From NCBI GenBank assembly GCA_015680685.1, contig MNCI01004501.1, forward strand, positions 1,094,428 to 1,156,427: a DNA stretch of 62,000 nucleotides, written 5' to 3'. This document shows, in pieces, positions 10,301-22,399 of this stretch. The translations under genes and the position numbers were made by a program. Position 1 is the first letter of the stretch. The number at the start of each line of letters is the position of its first letter. The notes beneath the pieces were generated by a model. The model saw nothing but the letters and a program-made list of their open reading frames with translations, was not told the DNA's origin and ran no database searches. The DNA comes from Gnetum montanum (Eukaryota; Streptophyta; Gnetopsida; Gnetales; Gnetaceae).

Positions 10301-10317
10301 GAGTTGACAAAAATTAG
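4241..10317 (+). CDS. CHLH: Magnesium chelatase subunit H (CHLH/GUN5)
   Basis: Porphyrin-binding catalytic subunit of Mg-chelatase. With CHLI and CHLD (ATPases) and GUN4 it inserts Mg2+ into protoporphyrin IX in plastids, the first step committed to chlorophyll; it also influences plastid-to-nucleus signalling. Exons: 4241-4334, 4899-4957, 5211-5312 (tentative), 5695-6958, 7213-7295, 7467-9302, 9460-10317. The product has 1431 residues, or 1397 without the tentative exon, close to the 1381 of Arabidopsis. Residues 1 to about 90 are Ser/Arg-rich and poorly conserved (transit peptide). The DUF3479 domain starts near residue 117 ([14 protein letters not shown]), followed by the CobN/Mg-chelatase domain to the end. 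Conserved blocks include [47 protein letters not shown] and YEEANSTFI. All junctions are GT-AG and in phase, with no internal stop, so the gene looks functional. An in-frame TGA at 4226 supports the start at 4241. Confidence 0.97.
4899..4957 (+). CDS. CHLH: CHLH exon 2, transit peptide
   Basis: Acceptor TTTGCAG/GGGC, donor AAACAG/GTAGAT. Encodes a basic stretch ending SPRKQ. 59 bases; exons 1 plus 2 make 51 codons, leaving phase 0. It is not conserved outside close relatives, so it rests on splice signals and frame. Confidence 0.7.
5211..5312 (+). CDS. CHLH: CHLH tentative exon, 34 codons, possibly optional
   Basis: Acceptor GACAG/GAGGAG at 5210/5211; donor ATT/GTACAC at 5312/5313. It has exactly 34 codons with no stop, phase 0 at both ends, and encodes a His4 run, a Pro-rich part and [10 protein letters not shown]. 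The last residues run naturally into [11 protein letters not shown] of the next exon, like a transit-peptide cleavage region. The donor lacks the usual G at -1, so it may be weak. Skipping leaves the frame intact. Confidence 0.55.
5695..6958 (+). CDS. CHLH: CHLH exon with DUF3479 and start of the chelatase domain
   Basis: Acceptor TTATTAG/GTGCCC. Covers the mature N-terminus (GNGLFTQ, then PEVRRI), the DUF3479 domain ([35 protein letters not shown]) and the start of the CobN-like domain ([10 protein letters not shown]-like block, [36 protein letters not shown]). Donor ACTG/GTATGT, phase 1. Confidence 0.95.
7213..7295 (+). CDS. CHLH: CHLH short exon, [13 protein letters not shown]
   Basis: Acceptor TGTTTAG/GTAAAT completes the Gly codon split by the intron; encodes [14 protein letters not shown] and continues to KRKSK, matching angiosperm CHLH. 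Donor AAAG/GTACTT. 83 bases restores phase 0. Confidence 0.93.
7467..9302 (+). CDS. CHLH: CHLH largest exon, central chelatase domain
   Basis: Acceptor TTTTCACAG/GTGGAA; 612 codons without a stop. Contains [53 protein letters not shown] and [11 protein letters not shown]. Less conserved parts are an acidic EEEEDALLL insert and an Asn-rich run ([11 protein letters not shown]), both at points where plant CHLH proteins vary. Donor AACCAG/GTTGCT. Confidence 0.95.
9460..10317 (+). CDS. CHLH: CHLH last exon, C-terminal domain
   Basis: Acceptor TGTATGTAG/ATGAAT; begins [17 protein letters not shown] and ends [13 protein letters not shown] before TAG at 10315-10317. Conserved blocks: [58 protein letters not shown] and [16 protein letters not shown]. 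Confidence 0.96.
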   Translation: MNLLDRAVKMVAELDEPLEMNYVRKHALEQSQTLGVEVRQAATRVFSNASGSYSSNINLAVENSSWNDENQLQDMYLSRKSFAFDCDRPGAGMRENKQVFEMALSTAEATFQNLDSSEISLTDVSHYFDSDPTNLVQSLRKDKRKPNAYIADTTTANAQVRTLSETVRLDARTKLLNPKWYEGMLSSGYEGVREIEKRLTNTLGWSATSGQVDNWVYEEANSTFIADENMLKRLLDTNPNSVRKLVQTFLEASGRGYWETSQENLDKLRQLYSEVEDKIEGVDKN

Positions 10318-10663
10318 CGTTGAAATTGGATTCATGTTTCAGTATATTGTTTTGAAATTAGAGCAGCTGATGGAAGACAACATTTCATACAATATCAACT
10401 TTTGTTATGTTTTTGTTACATTTTGTTGTCCACACTTTATGGTACAGTCCTATGTACATTTGGCATCTCAATCTTGATCAGTGACTTTAACAACATTATG
10501 ATTGAATTGAAAAACTGCAAATTTTATTGGCCAAGAGCCAAAGGCTGCTCAGCCACCAAGTCAGCATCATACTGCATCAGGGATGAAGTTTTCACTTTCT
10601 ACTAAAGGGTTTCTTGTAAAAAGGAGAAAACTCTCTCTAAAGATAAAAGAGTACATTAATAAA
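10318..10663 (+). other. CHLH 3' untranslated region (extent uncertain)
   Basis: TTGT- and TGTA-rich sequence at about 10395-10460, as in plant far-upstream elements, and an AATAAA at 10658-10663. The true cleavage site is not visible; it may lie earlier. Confidence 0.45.
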
Positions 10664-11344
10664 AAATAATGAATAACTCGTAAAACAAGTTGAAAGTTTC
10701 CCATCTTTAAGCCTTCAAAATGAAAAGAAACTAATACTGTAGGAAATAAATTAATTGCTCAACTTTCATTGGGAGCTTCTTTGCCTCAAGTTATAGCTAA
10801 AAAAACATCTTTTAGAATTTGATATTTAACTCCTAAGGAGATGTCATAGTTATGCTTTTGCAGTTAGAAAATAATTGTACACTCAAGTTTTCAAATAGCA
10901 TATAGAACAAGTGGTTGAAAACATTTTTAAATGCAAAGAAAACAAGTAGACAAAGTAGGCTAATCATTAAAAATAGCTTCATTCATGCTTGGTTGAAAGT
11001 TGTTATACATTTTGGATGTCCATTTCCAAGGATACCAAGCAATAAGACATGTAAAAAAATAATTTTAAAAAAAATAAAAAATGAGAACCTACAATGTACC
11101 AATGTTGCCAATGAACTTGTTGATATATATCTTTAAATGATAGCTACATTAGTATAATAAGCATGTAATTTTAAAGAGTAAGGTTTGCTTGCCTATGACA
11201 TGCCATTAGGCTAGAGATACAACATGTGCAAAGAATACAAAGAGGTGTTGGTACTAGGCTTTAAACTATACCTTTGAGTACAAGGCTATGTGAGCTAATC
11301 AAATACATTGATGTCTTATTATGATTATAGTTAACAATTGTTTT
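10664..11344. other. AT-rich stretch, nothing recognised
   Basis: No convincing gene or repeat. A 73-codon frame at 10915-11136 shows no recognisable motif. Part of this may be the upstream portion of the LINE relic that follows. Confidence 0.3.
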
Positions 11345-11630
11345 ATTTAGGGAAATTTGGGACTAGGAGCTATAGATAAAAAGATTAAGGAAAGTCATCT
11401 TCCATGATTCGATCATGTGCTAAGGAGACCACAAAATACTCTGGTTAGAAAATGTCACTTTATTAAAGCTAAAAACTAACCAAGAGGGAGAACCAAAGCA
11501 TATTTAGTTTGATTTCATAAAGGAAAGCATCTAAGATTTGGGAATTAATACTTATTTAGCTCTTAATAAAAGTCAATAATATAAAAAAATGTATACAGTT
11601 GACCTCATATAATTAAGATAAGGTTAAAAT
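11345..11630 (+). pseudogene. RTE-type LINE reverse transcriptase tail, decayed
   Basis: One frame from about 11370 reads KKIKESHLP, stop, FDHVLRRPQNTLVRKC, and later PRGRTKAYLV. This fits the well-known C-terminal pattern of plant RTE-type RT proteins (ESxLRWFGHVxRRPxxxLVRKC, then RGRxKxxW). At least six stops follow, so it is a dead fragment. The clade assignment is from the motif only. Confidence 0.55.
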
Positions 11631-11829
11631 AATGATGGATTTAGTTTAATTATAACAAATAATTTCAACACATTAAATTAGTTGGAAAGAAACACAAGAT
11701 AAGGGAAAACTCTAATTTCTTATCTAGGTTTCAAAAAAATCAAATAACACTAAGGGTCTTGACTATAACAAATTTTCAAGGGTTTTGTTTCTATCATGTT
11801 AATATGTAGTGAGATTTTTATATTATACT
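11631..11829. other. AT-rich spacer, nothing recognised
   Basis: AT-rich sequence between the LINE tail and the 16-bp tandem repeat. No feature seen. Confidence 0.3.
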
Positions 11830-11874
11830 ACATATTTTAAGGAGTACATATTTTAAGGAGTACATATTTTAAGG
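11830..11874. repeat. 16-bp tandem repeat, 2.8 copies
   Basis: ACATATTTTAAGGAGT is repeated at 11830-11845 and 11846-11861, with a partial third copy to 11874. It lies 12 bp before the LTR at 11887. Confidence 0.9.
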
Positions 11875-11886
11875 ATACATTTTATG

Positions 11887-12425
11887 TGTGAGATCTTAGG
11901 ATAGAGGTTTCCCTGGTTCCTTCCCATAGTTTGGAGACCATGAAACACTCTTGAGATGTTTGTGTGTGGCCTTCAAGTATTAGAAAATCCAGTTTGGCTT
12001 AGTGGTTCCAAGCAATAGTAGGGCTCCACCCTATTATCCCCCTCTTCTCCTTCTCATCTTACCTCTACACCTATAAAACTGCATGAGATCTAATTTTGTG
12101 GTTGTCACAAATATGTAGGTAGCCTAGATTGGATAGTTCATGTGTGGTGCCACATCAAATCTTGTACTAGATCATGAGTGGTCTATGGATGAGGCATCCC
12201 TTGTAGATACATCATTATCCTTTTACTGATGATGTATATAGGGTTGTTTGTGGACTTATTTGTTAGTTCTCATTCGAAGTTGTGGATGTTCTCCTGGAGT
12301 GTATACTCAATATGAGAGATATGAGTGACCAAAGTGGTTGTCTTGCTTGCTTAGAGGCATAGTCTCCAAGTCTTCTACCCTAGGTCCATTAGATCTGAGG
12401 AAATTCCTAGGGGTGCTAGACAACA
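11887..12425 (+). repeat. 5' LTR of the non-coding LTR element
   Basis: 539 bp. Matches 17567-18111 through its whole length, for example CATAAATATGTAGGTAGCCTA-like blocks, CTTGTACTAGATCATGAG, ATACTCAATATGAGAG, and AAGTGGTTGTCTTGCTT. By eye roughly three quarters of bases agree, so the insertion is old. Confidence 0.8.
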
Positions 12426-15400
12426 TTAGGAAAAATTTGTTATAGATGCTATTGGAGTATCCTTCGATATATTGTGATAAGTACGATGTCCTTCCAAGGT
12501 ACGATGGCTTTGAGGTCTCTTATTTATGGTCCTTACAATGAAATATCATTGTTGATATTGAATCATATAGGTTTTACCTATTGTATTGAACACTGGGTGC
12601 CCTTATTATAAGGCCCCTATGAGCTTTCATTTATGGAGCCATTTCTTTGATACTTGTAACCTTTGTAGTTTAGACATGCTTGTGAATAGATATGGTTGCA
12701 TTGAAGGGCTTTCCTTCACTATCTTCATTAGTAGCTAGACATGCTATGGTTACATTTTGATGTAACTAATGAAAGTTCTATTAGTAACATAAAGAAAGTT
12801 GTTTAAAGAGCTTTCCATCTTTGATCTTTAGTGGTTCATTTGGGATGAATTGGGCCTGGACTCTATTTTAGTCTCTTCCTAGATGACATGTTTCATGATG
12901 GCATTACTTGGAATGTATAGGATGTAGTATCCTTGCACCCCCACTTATCTTAGATACCAAAAGTGCAAGATTCATATACTAGAGCACAATTTTGCTTAGG
13001 TATCTTAGGATGGAGAGTCTTCAAACATGTCTCTTGGTGAGCCTAGGTTTGGATGGATAAAGACCATTATTGGTTGATTAATGTACATTTGCACTTATGT
13101 ATGTATGTTTTTCTAGTTTTGTATGTGTCTTTCTTTTTGTTTCTCTTGGATTCTCTCATGTGCAACCCTTACTTCAACTTTTGCTCATTATCACATGGTT
13201 TTGTGCTTCTTGTAACTTAGAGGTGGCTTCGTAGAATGCCTAGGTGTTGCATGGTTAATTGATGAGAATGCTAGACAAGTTATGATGTTTTCCTTATTTT
13301 GATGTGCTCTTGTGCTTTAGATTTCGTTATCCTCATTGTAGGTCATTTGATTTTATGTTTCCTTCTTGAGGCTTGGTTGTATTTGCTCTTGGACTATGGC
13401 ATCACTACTTTAGATTTTAATATCTACCTAGACATTTTATCTAAGTTGGTGTTTTTGAGATCTTTATGAGGTAGGTCATTTTTTATTTTATTCTATTTCT
13501 AGTCCTTGCCACTTATGTTGAGTGTTTTCTTTGGAGGTCAGATCCTTGTTAATGATAGATTTGAATGTGCATTTTTGAGAGCTCTTGTTGTTGAGACCTA
13601 TTGTGATGATATCTTGATCTCCCTCTAATTATTGCTAGCTGAGGTTATGAGTTTTTGTATTGATGCCCTCATGTATTTTTGTAGAGACCTTAGTTCTAGA
13701 TGAGGATGGGTATTAGTGGCTAGTTACCCTTCTTGGTTGTGGATCTCTAGAGATTAAAAATGTTCTAGTTCATCCCTTGTTGGTATGCCTATTGTATTTT
13801 TTTCATGTAAGTGTATCTAAGCTGCACATGTAGTTTTGCATGTTTGATCTCTATGTGTGTAGCTGAGATCTTGATCTTTGTAATATTTTGAGATTGTTAC
13901 ATCTTCATTATTTTGATTATGCTTGGTGGGTGCATTTTTTGGTTGGTGTGCTATACATGATCCTTGCTAACTCTTTTTCTTTTGAGCTATTATCTTACCC
14001 TTGTAGGTAGCACAAGTACAAAGAAGTTGGAATAGTGGGAATCTTAGTGAATTCTATGAGTACTATATCTTTGGGAACGATAAGTGCTTTCGAGATTTTA
14101 ATGAATTGATTACTTGGTCTCAAATCCCTAACATTGGTATGTGGATTTATCAATACCAATGCTATAATAGGACAACTAGTGCATCATTATTTGTTTGACT
14201 CTTAGTGCTTTGGATGTGCATGAATAGAGGACTTTGGTTAATTCTAAATCCCTTCCTATATTTGGATTAGCAAAAGGCATGGAATAGTATTCTTAACCAT
14301 GTTAAATACTCATGGACCAAGAGTTGTTGATGCCTTGAGGTCCTACAGTGATAGATGATGGATCTTTAAATGACATTTTCACATTGCTTATTTGTTGTGT
14401 TCATGTTCCACTCTACTAGTTTTGATGGTAGCCTTGCTATGGTAGAAATACTTCAGTTGACTGTATGCATGTAGAGAAATTTTTTTGGATCAAAATTATA
14501 CAATTTTGGTCTTGCTCTTGATGGCCTAAAATCTTAGTCTTCATATGGGCTTAGGTAGCATGTCCTTGAGCCTATAAGGCTTGGGTACCAATCTCAATGA
14601 TTGTATATTCTACAATATTGATGTAATGTAATTGTTATTAGTAGATCATGTACTAAAAAGTATTAGTTATTTGACATTCTTGTGGGATCTTATGTCCCCT
14701 TGTTGTAGGCTTGTGCCACATCTTATGATAATACTAAGTTTATTAAATTATGTTCCCTGTATAGCTAGATAATCTCTTGTGATTAATACTTTTGCCATGC
14801 ATTGCAGTTGGTCTTCATCCTCTAATATGGAACTCTTCCAAAGCACTATGACTAATTCTACCTTATGGTCAATATAATATTCTTGAGGCAATAACATGTT
14901 CTTGGTTCCACAATTAGGGGTTTGCATCCTATGGTGATTCTAACTTTCTATGATAATGTTTCTTTGTTAATCATAGGATGCCTTGGTGATGAGCATCCTT
15001 GATGTTTGCAGCTGTTTTGGTAGTATGATTAGATCGCATACTCTTCCTTAAATGTCCCATATTTTATAGTAATCTTATTCAGTTATGATAGTGGTTAATC
15101 TTAGTTGAATTACAATCCATTTGTATGATTGTGATAGTAGGTGATTCTTGATGTTTATGGTAATGTCATGATAGAATGAATGATAGGCTCTTAAATGTTG
15201 ATTTCAAAATTAACCTTGGTGCAAATGTGAGTCTTAGGTTTTTGGTGCCTAGGCTTCCTTTCCCTTGGGTAGTTGCAGTCTTTGGGATAGTATTGTAGGT
15301 CATGGAATGGGGGTGCATCCTTGTGCAAATGGTATTATAGTTCCTCTAAGTGTTGGCTTCTCTTGGACACCCCACTTGGTTTTCCTCCATATGCAAGTTG

Positions 15401-17566
15401 AATGCTTAAGCTAGAGTCCTCATGATTTGGAACTTTTAGCTAAATTTGGGTTATGGTGTATGATTCCTTCTCTTTCAGGTAATGATAGATGTTCTAGTAC
15501 ATAAATTTCTATAGGTGTGATAGTGATGATAGTGTCCCACTATTAAAATTGACTCTCTAGCCTAATGGCATGACTTATTTTTCTCTTGCACGTATTCCTC
15601 AATTATTGCAAATGATTATTTGATTGAGTTTATATAATTGTTCTTCTAAATGTTTTGAATGTAGATTATATTTAGGTTCTATTCCAAACATTGGAATGAA
15701 GTACCCAAACTTTTAGAACTCATAACTAAGATGGGATATGATTATAATGCTTGAATGCATGAATTCCTTTGTAGGTATAATGGTTGAAGTAGGTTAGATG
15801 CCCTTGCAAATTTTTAAGCAAGGTGCAATTCAATGAACTCTTATTTGGTTTTATTATTCAAGATGAACTTCTTCAATTGGTCCTATGGATATGAACCTTC
15901 CCTATTACAAAACTCTTGGGGTTTAATAGTAGGTTATAGTGGCTATATGATTGGTGATGATATGCTATAATAAACCTAGTCCTCCTATTGGAAAAATTAT
16001 TAATGAATGATAGTCTTAATTTTGGGCCATTTAAAATAATAAAATAGCTAGTGATGAGGTTTTTCCCATCACAAATGTTTTAGGTGTATGGGCTTGGATG
16101 CTATGAATTAATAAATCAAGCTTCCTATGATGAAATATTAGTCTTCCTTATGATAGGTATAGTGATGGGCACTTTGGCACCTCATGGTTGGTCCTTGATG
16201 TTGAACAAAATTTGGGGTGAGATCTACAAATCCATGTCTTCTCACATTAGGTTGTGATTATGCAATATGACAGTGTTGGCTTGGTGACCTTCCTTGGCCT
16301 ATATGATGGGTATGATGCAGATCTAATGGTGGATTTGCTTTAGGAAAGAAACTTCATGATGAAAATCTCTCTAATTTAATAGAAATTTAAATTTGGTATG
16401 ATTAATTTTGGTGTTAAGATATATCTAGCTTTACAAGAGATGTAGACTATTGAAACTCAAATGTTTTCCAAGGATCTATGATAGATTTTATCATTGGAAG
16501 CATTCTAAATACTTCCCCTTGATGTAGGCTATTAAAGAATAATGCTTGTCCCACTTCATCTAATAGGGAGATTACGAGGTATTAGTAGACCTCAATTTAG
16601 TCATTTTTAATATTTTGTGTTGAGGCTATATTAGTTGGGGAAAGAGGACTATCTATGAATTGATCTCCCTATCTATCCTTGCCTCACTCTAGCATTCAAG
16701 CAAGTAAACTCAAAGTTGGGCATACTTGATAATTTTTATATGACAACAAGTGTATGGGATATCTTGAAGAAGTTTTTCAAGTAAATTTTGGACCTTCTTC
16801 ATTACTTTGGATTTGGAGGATATGTTATCCCTTGATGACATGGTTAGTGATGTTGGATCATTTGTGGATGGTAAGGTTAGAATAAAGATATCTATCTTTG
16901 AACCTTGTTCGGAAGGAGGACTTCACTTATCTTTCTTTTTACTAGCATGGAATTTTAGCATATAGAAGGCTAGATTGATGAGACTTGATGGGTCTCAAAA
17001 CCTAATGTAGAACCTAGGGTTTTGGTAAGCTTGAATTACTATTAAGAAATGGCTTCCTTAAAGAATGTCCTATTTGAGAAGTGGTCTTGCAAGCCTAGTA
17101 TTAAGGATAAAAATAAATCTTGGTGACCATTCAAAATTGATAAAAAAATGGAAGGATCGATGAGCACCAAGAAGCCATTTAAATAGACTTGGTTGAACTT
17201 GTAAGAGAGGAGCATGTTCTCTTGCATAGGTAAAGGACTATGCATGAGGATAAGTCTCTTAGACTTGCTAAAAGAATGGATTTAAGGGATGATTTAGTGA
17301 TGTTGGTGCTTTTAGTTGGCCTAGTTCCTCTTGTCATGGAGTAGGAATAATTTTTGAAGTCTACTAAGTGTTTCTCACATTTTATGTAAGGCCTTGGTTG
17401 AAAGGATATATTAGGTCTTGGGGTTGATACTTCCTTCAAGCCTAGCATCATTTGAGTTGCATGACATCCTAGATTAATGGAGTTCAAAAGTGTATAAGTA
17501 GTATACCCTTGAAGCTTATCCTAGGCTAAGCTATGAGGTCATTGATTCCTTTGTATGGGGGAGAAT
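12426..17566 (+). other. Interior of the non-coding LTR element
   Basis: T- and G-rich on the plus strand, no long open frame on either strand and no retroviral motif that I can recognise. A minus-strand frame of 102 codons at 17179-17487 has no domain signature. The stretch may be a fully decayed polyprotein or never coding. Confidence 0.45.
17553..17566 (+). promoter_or_regulatory. Candidate polypurine tract
   Basis: TATGGGGGAGAAT directly before the 3' LTR start (TGTGA at 17567), as expected for the plus-strand primer of an LTR element. Confidence 0.55.
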
Positions 17567-18111
17567 TGTGAAAGAGATCTTAGTGTAGAGGTTCCCCTAG
17601 TTCCTTCTCATGGTTTGAGGACCATGGAACACTCTAAGGTATTTATGCATGACTATCAAGTGTTGCGAAAACCATTCTTACTTGGTGGTTTCAAGTAACA
17701 ATAACACCCCACCTTATTATCCTTCTCTTGTCCTCCTTATCCCCATACCTATGGAACTACAAGGGCCTTAATTCTATGATGATCATAAATATGTAGGTAG
17801 CCTAAATTGGATAGTCTAGGTGCAATGCCATGCTGAACCTTGTACTAGATCATGAGGGCTTTGAGGGTGAGGTACCCCTTATAGATACATCATTGTCTTC
17901 CTACTAATGATGTCTATAGGGGTGTTTGTGCACTTATTTGAGAGTCCTTGTTCGGAGTCGTAGATATTCTCCTAGAGGCATATACTCAATATGAGAGGTA
18001 TAAGTGATTAAAGTGGTTGTCTTGCTTGGAGGCATAGTCCCCAGGTCTTCCACCCCAAATCCATTAGATCTAAAGGAATTCCTTTGGATGTTAGGTCATT
18101 GCAGAGCAACA
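17567..18111 (+). repeat. 3' LTR of the non-coding LTR element
   Basis: Direct repeat of 11887-12425. It carries a short insertion near its end (about 18091-18105) relative to the 5' LTR. Confidence 0.8.
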
Positions 18112-19859
18112 TTATTACATTTTAACTTAATTTAAAAAAAAATGACTTGATAAATCTATGTTAACAAAGATCATTGTTCTGGCTATGATAAATCTCATTT
18201 AATAGAAATGGTAGAGCATGCATAGTGAACTGTTGCAATTGAGCTACCATTATTATTGCATTAATCAATGTAGAAAGTTAATTACTTGAAGCTAAAATTT
18301 TTAGATCTATTTAACTTTTGGTATAATTTGGATCGGAGATTAGTAGTGGAAGATTTATTAAAAACCATAGTTGAGATATCTAGGATTTAAACCCCAATGG
18401 TAAGAAACAATTCATAAATTTCACTACATCTTTGGATGTCACCTACGATGATTGGAATCAAAATCTTACTTCTTATCAATATCTATGTCTTGAACAATGT
18501 AAGCAAATAGTTCTAGGTATTTTCCTACAAACATATCAATTTAGATTGCTAGGATAATATAGAACAAGATGAATGTCTTCTATATTGATTGAAATCATTG
18601 GAGTAGTAGTCGAAGATATGTTTAGCTCTTTAAAATTTCAAAGTTTAAAGATATCAATTCTTTTGGCTAGAATCTATGTAGATAGATATCTTGAACAATG
18701 ATATCAATTGGTACCACTAGAATTTATGACCAATGATATCACCTGCAATTCAAGAGTTAAAGACTTTAAACAAGTCTAATTCAAGAAAAATAATATGAAA
18801 TCTTCTTTAAACTTTGGTTACAATAGTGAAAGACATTAGAGATCATAGCAACCTTAGAAAACAAACATGAAATGAGATTTAATGTAAGATTCAACATGAA
18901 TTCTTGACTAAAACTTTATAGAATATGTGAGAATGACATTCTTGAAAGAAAGTAATAATAACTCAACCCTCTAAATGCTTAGATCTAGAATCCAAACATC
19001 CAAAACTATGTGAAAATATTAGATTTATTAATCTTTAATCCCAATTAGGCTCAAAACATCCAAATGCCTCTGAAATTCTAAAAAATAGTGAAGATCATTA
19101 AAATACCCAAAAAGAACTTTCAAAACCTTCACAAATCAACATGAAATGCTAATTCAAATAAGAGAATTGCAGATCCTCCAACATTTAAATCTTTCTAGCT
19201 AAGGAATTGATGAATCCTTGCTAAAATTATAAATCCAAAACATCAAATACTTTTAATTGAACATCTAAAATTCTAACATTCATTAAGAAAACATGCACCA
19301 ACATGTGAGAACTAATTGCTTACGAAAATGTAAGATAATAATTAAGAATTGTAATTATAATTGAGAGAAACTAAGATTTAATTATGAGAAATTTATGAGA
19401 ATATTGTAAGAATTAGATGAGAGAATTATAAGGATTTAAATCATCATGAGGAATTCATGATGTGAGAATGTAAGGAAATAAAAAAATGCATACAAAAACT
19501 TAAGGAACTACTAGCACATTTATTTTCTTCTATTCACCTTCAACTTGAAATAAAGTGCTTTCATTTGGCTGGGTTGTTAAGGTGAGCTATGAATTGGAGA
19601 AGAAAACCTTAAAACCAAAGCCTTAAAGAGCCCAAAGTTGCGAGATGACCAATCCCTCCCACCCCCCCCAAGTCACCTGCAATAAGATAAAAGCTTATCA
19701 CACCCCATAAGATGAAAGCTAAAAAAAAAAAACCAAAACAAGTAATTTCAAAAGAGAAACCATTTAATAAAAAGTAATATTATTGTTTAAGCCTAGTTCT
19801 CGACATTGAAGTTGAACATTACTAGCAATAGAGCATTTCATACCATAGTCAAATTCAGT
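18112..19859. other. AT-rich unassigned DNA
   Basis: No coding frame or clear repeat. A C-rich run (CCCTCCCACCCCCCCC, about 19654-19669) and A runs near 19721 stand out. The 3' end of the minus-strand LINE probably falls near 19700-19860, but I see no clear tail. Confidence 0.35.
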
Positions 19860-22008
19860 ATAGTTGGTGTTTTGATACTAGGCATTTAGATGACATTTCC
19901 AAATAAAGAAAATAATCTCAAATAAGAGGATTTTCCAGGCTTTTTGAATATGTCACTTAACACAATCATCTTTGAAAATACATAGAGGAAAATCGACATA
20001 ATGGTTAGGAATAAAAACTTACAGAGATTGACACCACTTCCAAATTTTTTAAGAGAATGAGAATCCCAAAAGACATGCACAAAAGAGTCATTGACTTGAT
20101 AAATGGTGCATTTAGCACAATCAACTCCTAAGAAGTGACGCCTATGTCCAATGGGAAGACCTTGATGAATCAAGGACTAGAAAAAGAAACAATGCTTAGG
20201 TTGGGCCTTGGAAGTCCAAACATGATGAAAAATAGCTTTCCAATGGTGATCCTCAAGCTACACACTTCGTCTTCTATTTAAAGTGGAGAGTTGGCATTCT
20301 TGTACATGAAACCAAGATTTGGATTTAGAAAGGCATAAAGAACATAGAAGGGAACCATCAGGCCAAAACCAATCATCATACCAAGGAGTATTATTATGCA
20401 ACTTAGGAACACCAAAGTCAGAGAGAACATGCTCAATGTATTGGTAAAGAAGAGTATCTTGTCTTTGAAAACCCCATTTTACTTTGGCATGTTTCCAAGA
20501 GAGGGTAGTAGAATCATTCCTAATAGTAAATAATTGAACAACATGATGGAGATTGTGATCAACAAAATGATTGGCTCTATGAGAGAATTCATCATAAAGA
20601 CAACCCAAGCTATTTTTAAAAATAGGAGACCACTAGATGGAGTGCATCAACAAAGTGTTCAAGCTTATTTGGGAAGGTTTCCATTGCAAAAAGCCTTTAA
20701 GTTGACTCCAACATTGCCAAATTTGCTTGAATAAGAAAGAACCTATAATCTGTTGAGAACCTTTACTAATGATCCAATTGCTCCAATGAGTGTTTTTCCA
20801 TCTATGATGATTACCAAGACAAGAAATGTTATGCCTAATAAGGATCTTCCAAGCTTCATCTCCTTCTATATAGTGAGTGACCCACTTGGAGGCCAAGAGA
20901 ATACTTTGGTACTCAATAGAGGTAAGGCCTATGCCCTTGTGCTTCTTACTTAAAGTGTAGATATCTTAAGTAACTCAATTAAAAGATTTGTGATTGTCCT
21001 TATCCACCCATAAATAATTCCTAAGAATTTTTTTGATGCACTGAAAGGAAGATTTGGAAGGAGCCATAAAGGAAGAATAGTACACGAGTGGAGCTCAAAA
21101 TATGATTAACTATGATAAATCTACCTGTAAGAGATAAGGGTTTAGAAGTCCATTTCAAAGCTTTATGTTTCAATTTTCCACCACATTATTCCATAAGGTA
21201 GTGGGAGTAGCAAATAAAGAAATCAGGCTACCCAAAAGGGTGAAAACATCGATAGGAGAAAGCCACTTGATATTAAAATGATAAGTCCAAGTAGGCCTTA
21301 GAGAGAAGCTAGACTGAATAGCTTGCATTTTGTTCCAATTGATTTTAGCTCCTGAAGCTCTACAATAGATGTCAATGCAATCCAAGGTAGTGTTAAAATT
21401 ATTATAGTCCTCAAGCAAAGTGAGAAATGTGTCATTCACAAACTAGCTATAAACGAGATCCTTTCCTTCTTGTGAAATAGAGATACCTCTTAGCCTCATA
21501 GATTCATAGCTCCTAAGCAGGTATTAACTATAGTGGGATCAATAGCTTCTTTTTGAAAAATTCANAAGGTATTAACTATAGTGGGATCAATAGCTTCTTT
21601 TTGAAAAATTCAAGAGTAGAACTCAAAGAAAGTATGTAGAATGTATATCTTGGAGGTAAAGATATTATCATTGACTTGAATAATTGGGATTTTAGGGGAT
21701 GGGTGTCTCCCTTTGAGGAGATGAAGAAATCCTTTAGTAGCCTAGTCACCCATGTGGAGCCAAGAAAGATGAGTTTGAAGGTGAGCACCTCTAGCTTCAT
21801 GGTGATCAATTATATGCATGTTCTCCTTGGAAATTTGCAAGCTATAGGATTGAACCTCAATAGCTTCACCTCTATTAATGGCATTTTGTAATAAGGATAT
21901 TTCCTTATGAAGGTTGGACTTATGAGAATTTAGTTTATAATGAAGGAGAGGACTCATACTTTTTGGGGATACCTCACTTTGATGAGTATTACATGTGGGA
22001 TCATTGAT
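19860..22008 (-). pseudogene. L1-type LINE, RT C-terminal half, decayed
   Basis: Non-LTR retrotransposon ORF2 remnant on the minus strand. From 21957 down: a linker block with THLSWLHMGD followed after a break by the start of RT; the end of RT at 21439-21170 (LDCIDIYCRASGAKINWNK, then WLSPIDVFTLLGS); the long thumb region at 20896-20258 (PWYDDWFWPDGS); and the zf-RVT zinc motif at about 20173-19950 (LPIGHRRHFLGVDCAKC, VHVFWDSHSL). The order is right for a plant L1 element. The RT catalytic centre is not found, so the middle has been lost or collapsed around 21440-21570, where the assembly is faulty. Several stops and frameshifts; not active. Confidence 0.75.
21519..21612. other. 46-bp duplication around an N: assembly join
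   Basis: Bases 21519-21564 are repeated exactly at 21567-21612, separated by N (21565) and one base. This is what a gap-closing error between overlapping contigs produces. It also interrupts the LINE coding frame. It should be treated as artefact, not as a tandem repeat. Confidence 0.85.
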
Positions 22009-22380
22009 CCATTACAAAAGTAAAGTTTACACATGTACTTACATGAAATAAAATAAAAATTTCAAACTTTTGAAATCAAGAACTAACTTTTAATGACTTT
22101 TAACTTTTGATAACTAAAAGTATTACATGAGTCCAGATTAAACATGACATGAAATATAAATTTGAGAGAAATAATGATGGTCTACATAAGAACACATTGG
22201 AATAGGTTCACTCTATAATTAAATCACCTTCAATGGACTAAATCTAGATATTATGAAAAAATAAATTTATTTGCTAGAAGAACAAGAAAAATAGCTATCT
22301 TCAATTAAATTATACAAAGATTACAACAGGGTTCACACAATCCACAAGCATCCATAAACCTATCATACTCAGATGAAATT

Positions 22381-22399
22381 GTAGAGCATGAGGCTCTAC
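22381..22399. other. Hairpin, 7-bp stem, in the LTR
   Basis: GTAGAGC-ATGAG-GCTCTAC, a perfect 7-bp stem with a 5-base loop. It lies in the presumed R/U5 part of the LTR; a structural role in the transcript is possible but unproven. Confidence 0.6.

Larger units (their letters stand above)
11887..18111 (+). mobile_element. LTR element without recognisable coding capacity
   Basis: Two direct repeats, 11887-12425 and 17567-18111, bound a 5.1-kb interior. Both start TGTGA and end CAACA. Flanks TTATG (11882-11886) and TTATT (18112-18116) are a possible 5-bp target duplication with one change. The purine run TATGGGGGAGAA just before 17567 looks like a polypurine tract and gives plus orientation. 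No gag, RT or integrase frame is visible and no standard primer site follows 12425. It is either very old or a non-autonomous element. Orientation and boundaries are inference from the repeat ends. Confidence 0.7.

Noticed and set aside
10915-11136. A 73-codon plus-strand frame
   Set aside because: No start context, conserved motif or composition unlike the AT-rich flanks.
17179-17487. A 102-codon minus-strand frame near the 3' LTR
   Set aside because: No recognisable domain, and opposite to the orientation suggested by the polypurine tract.
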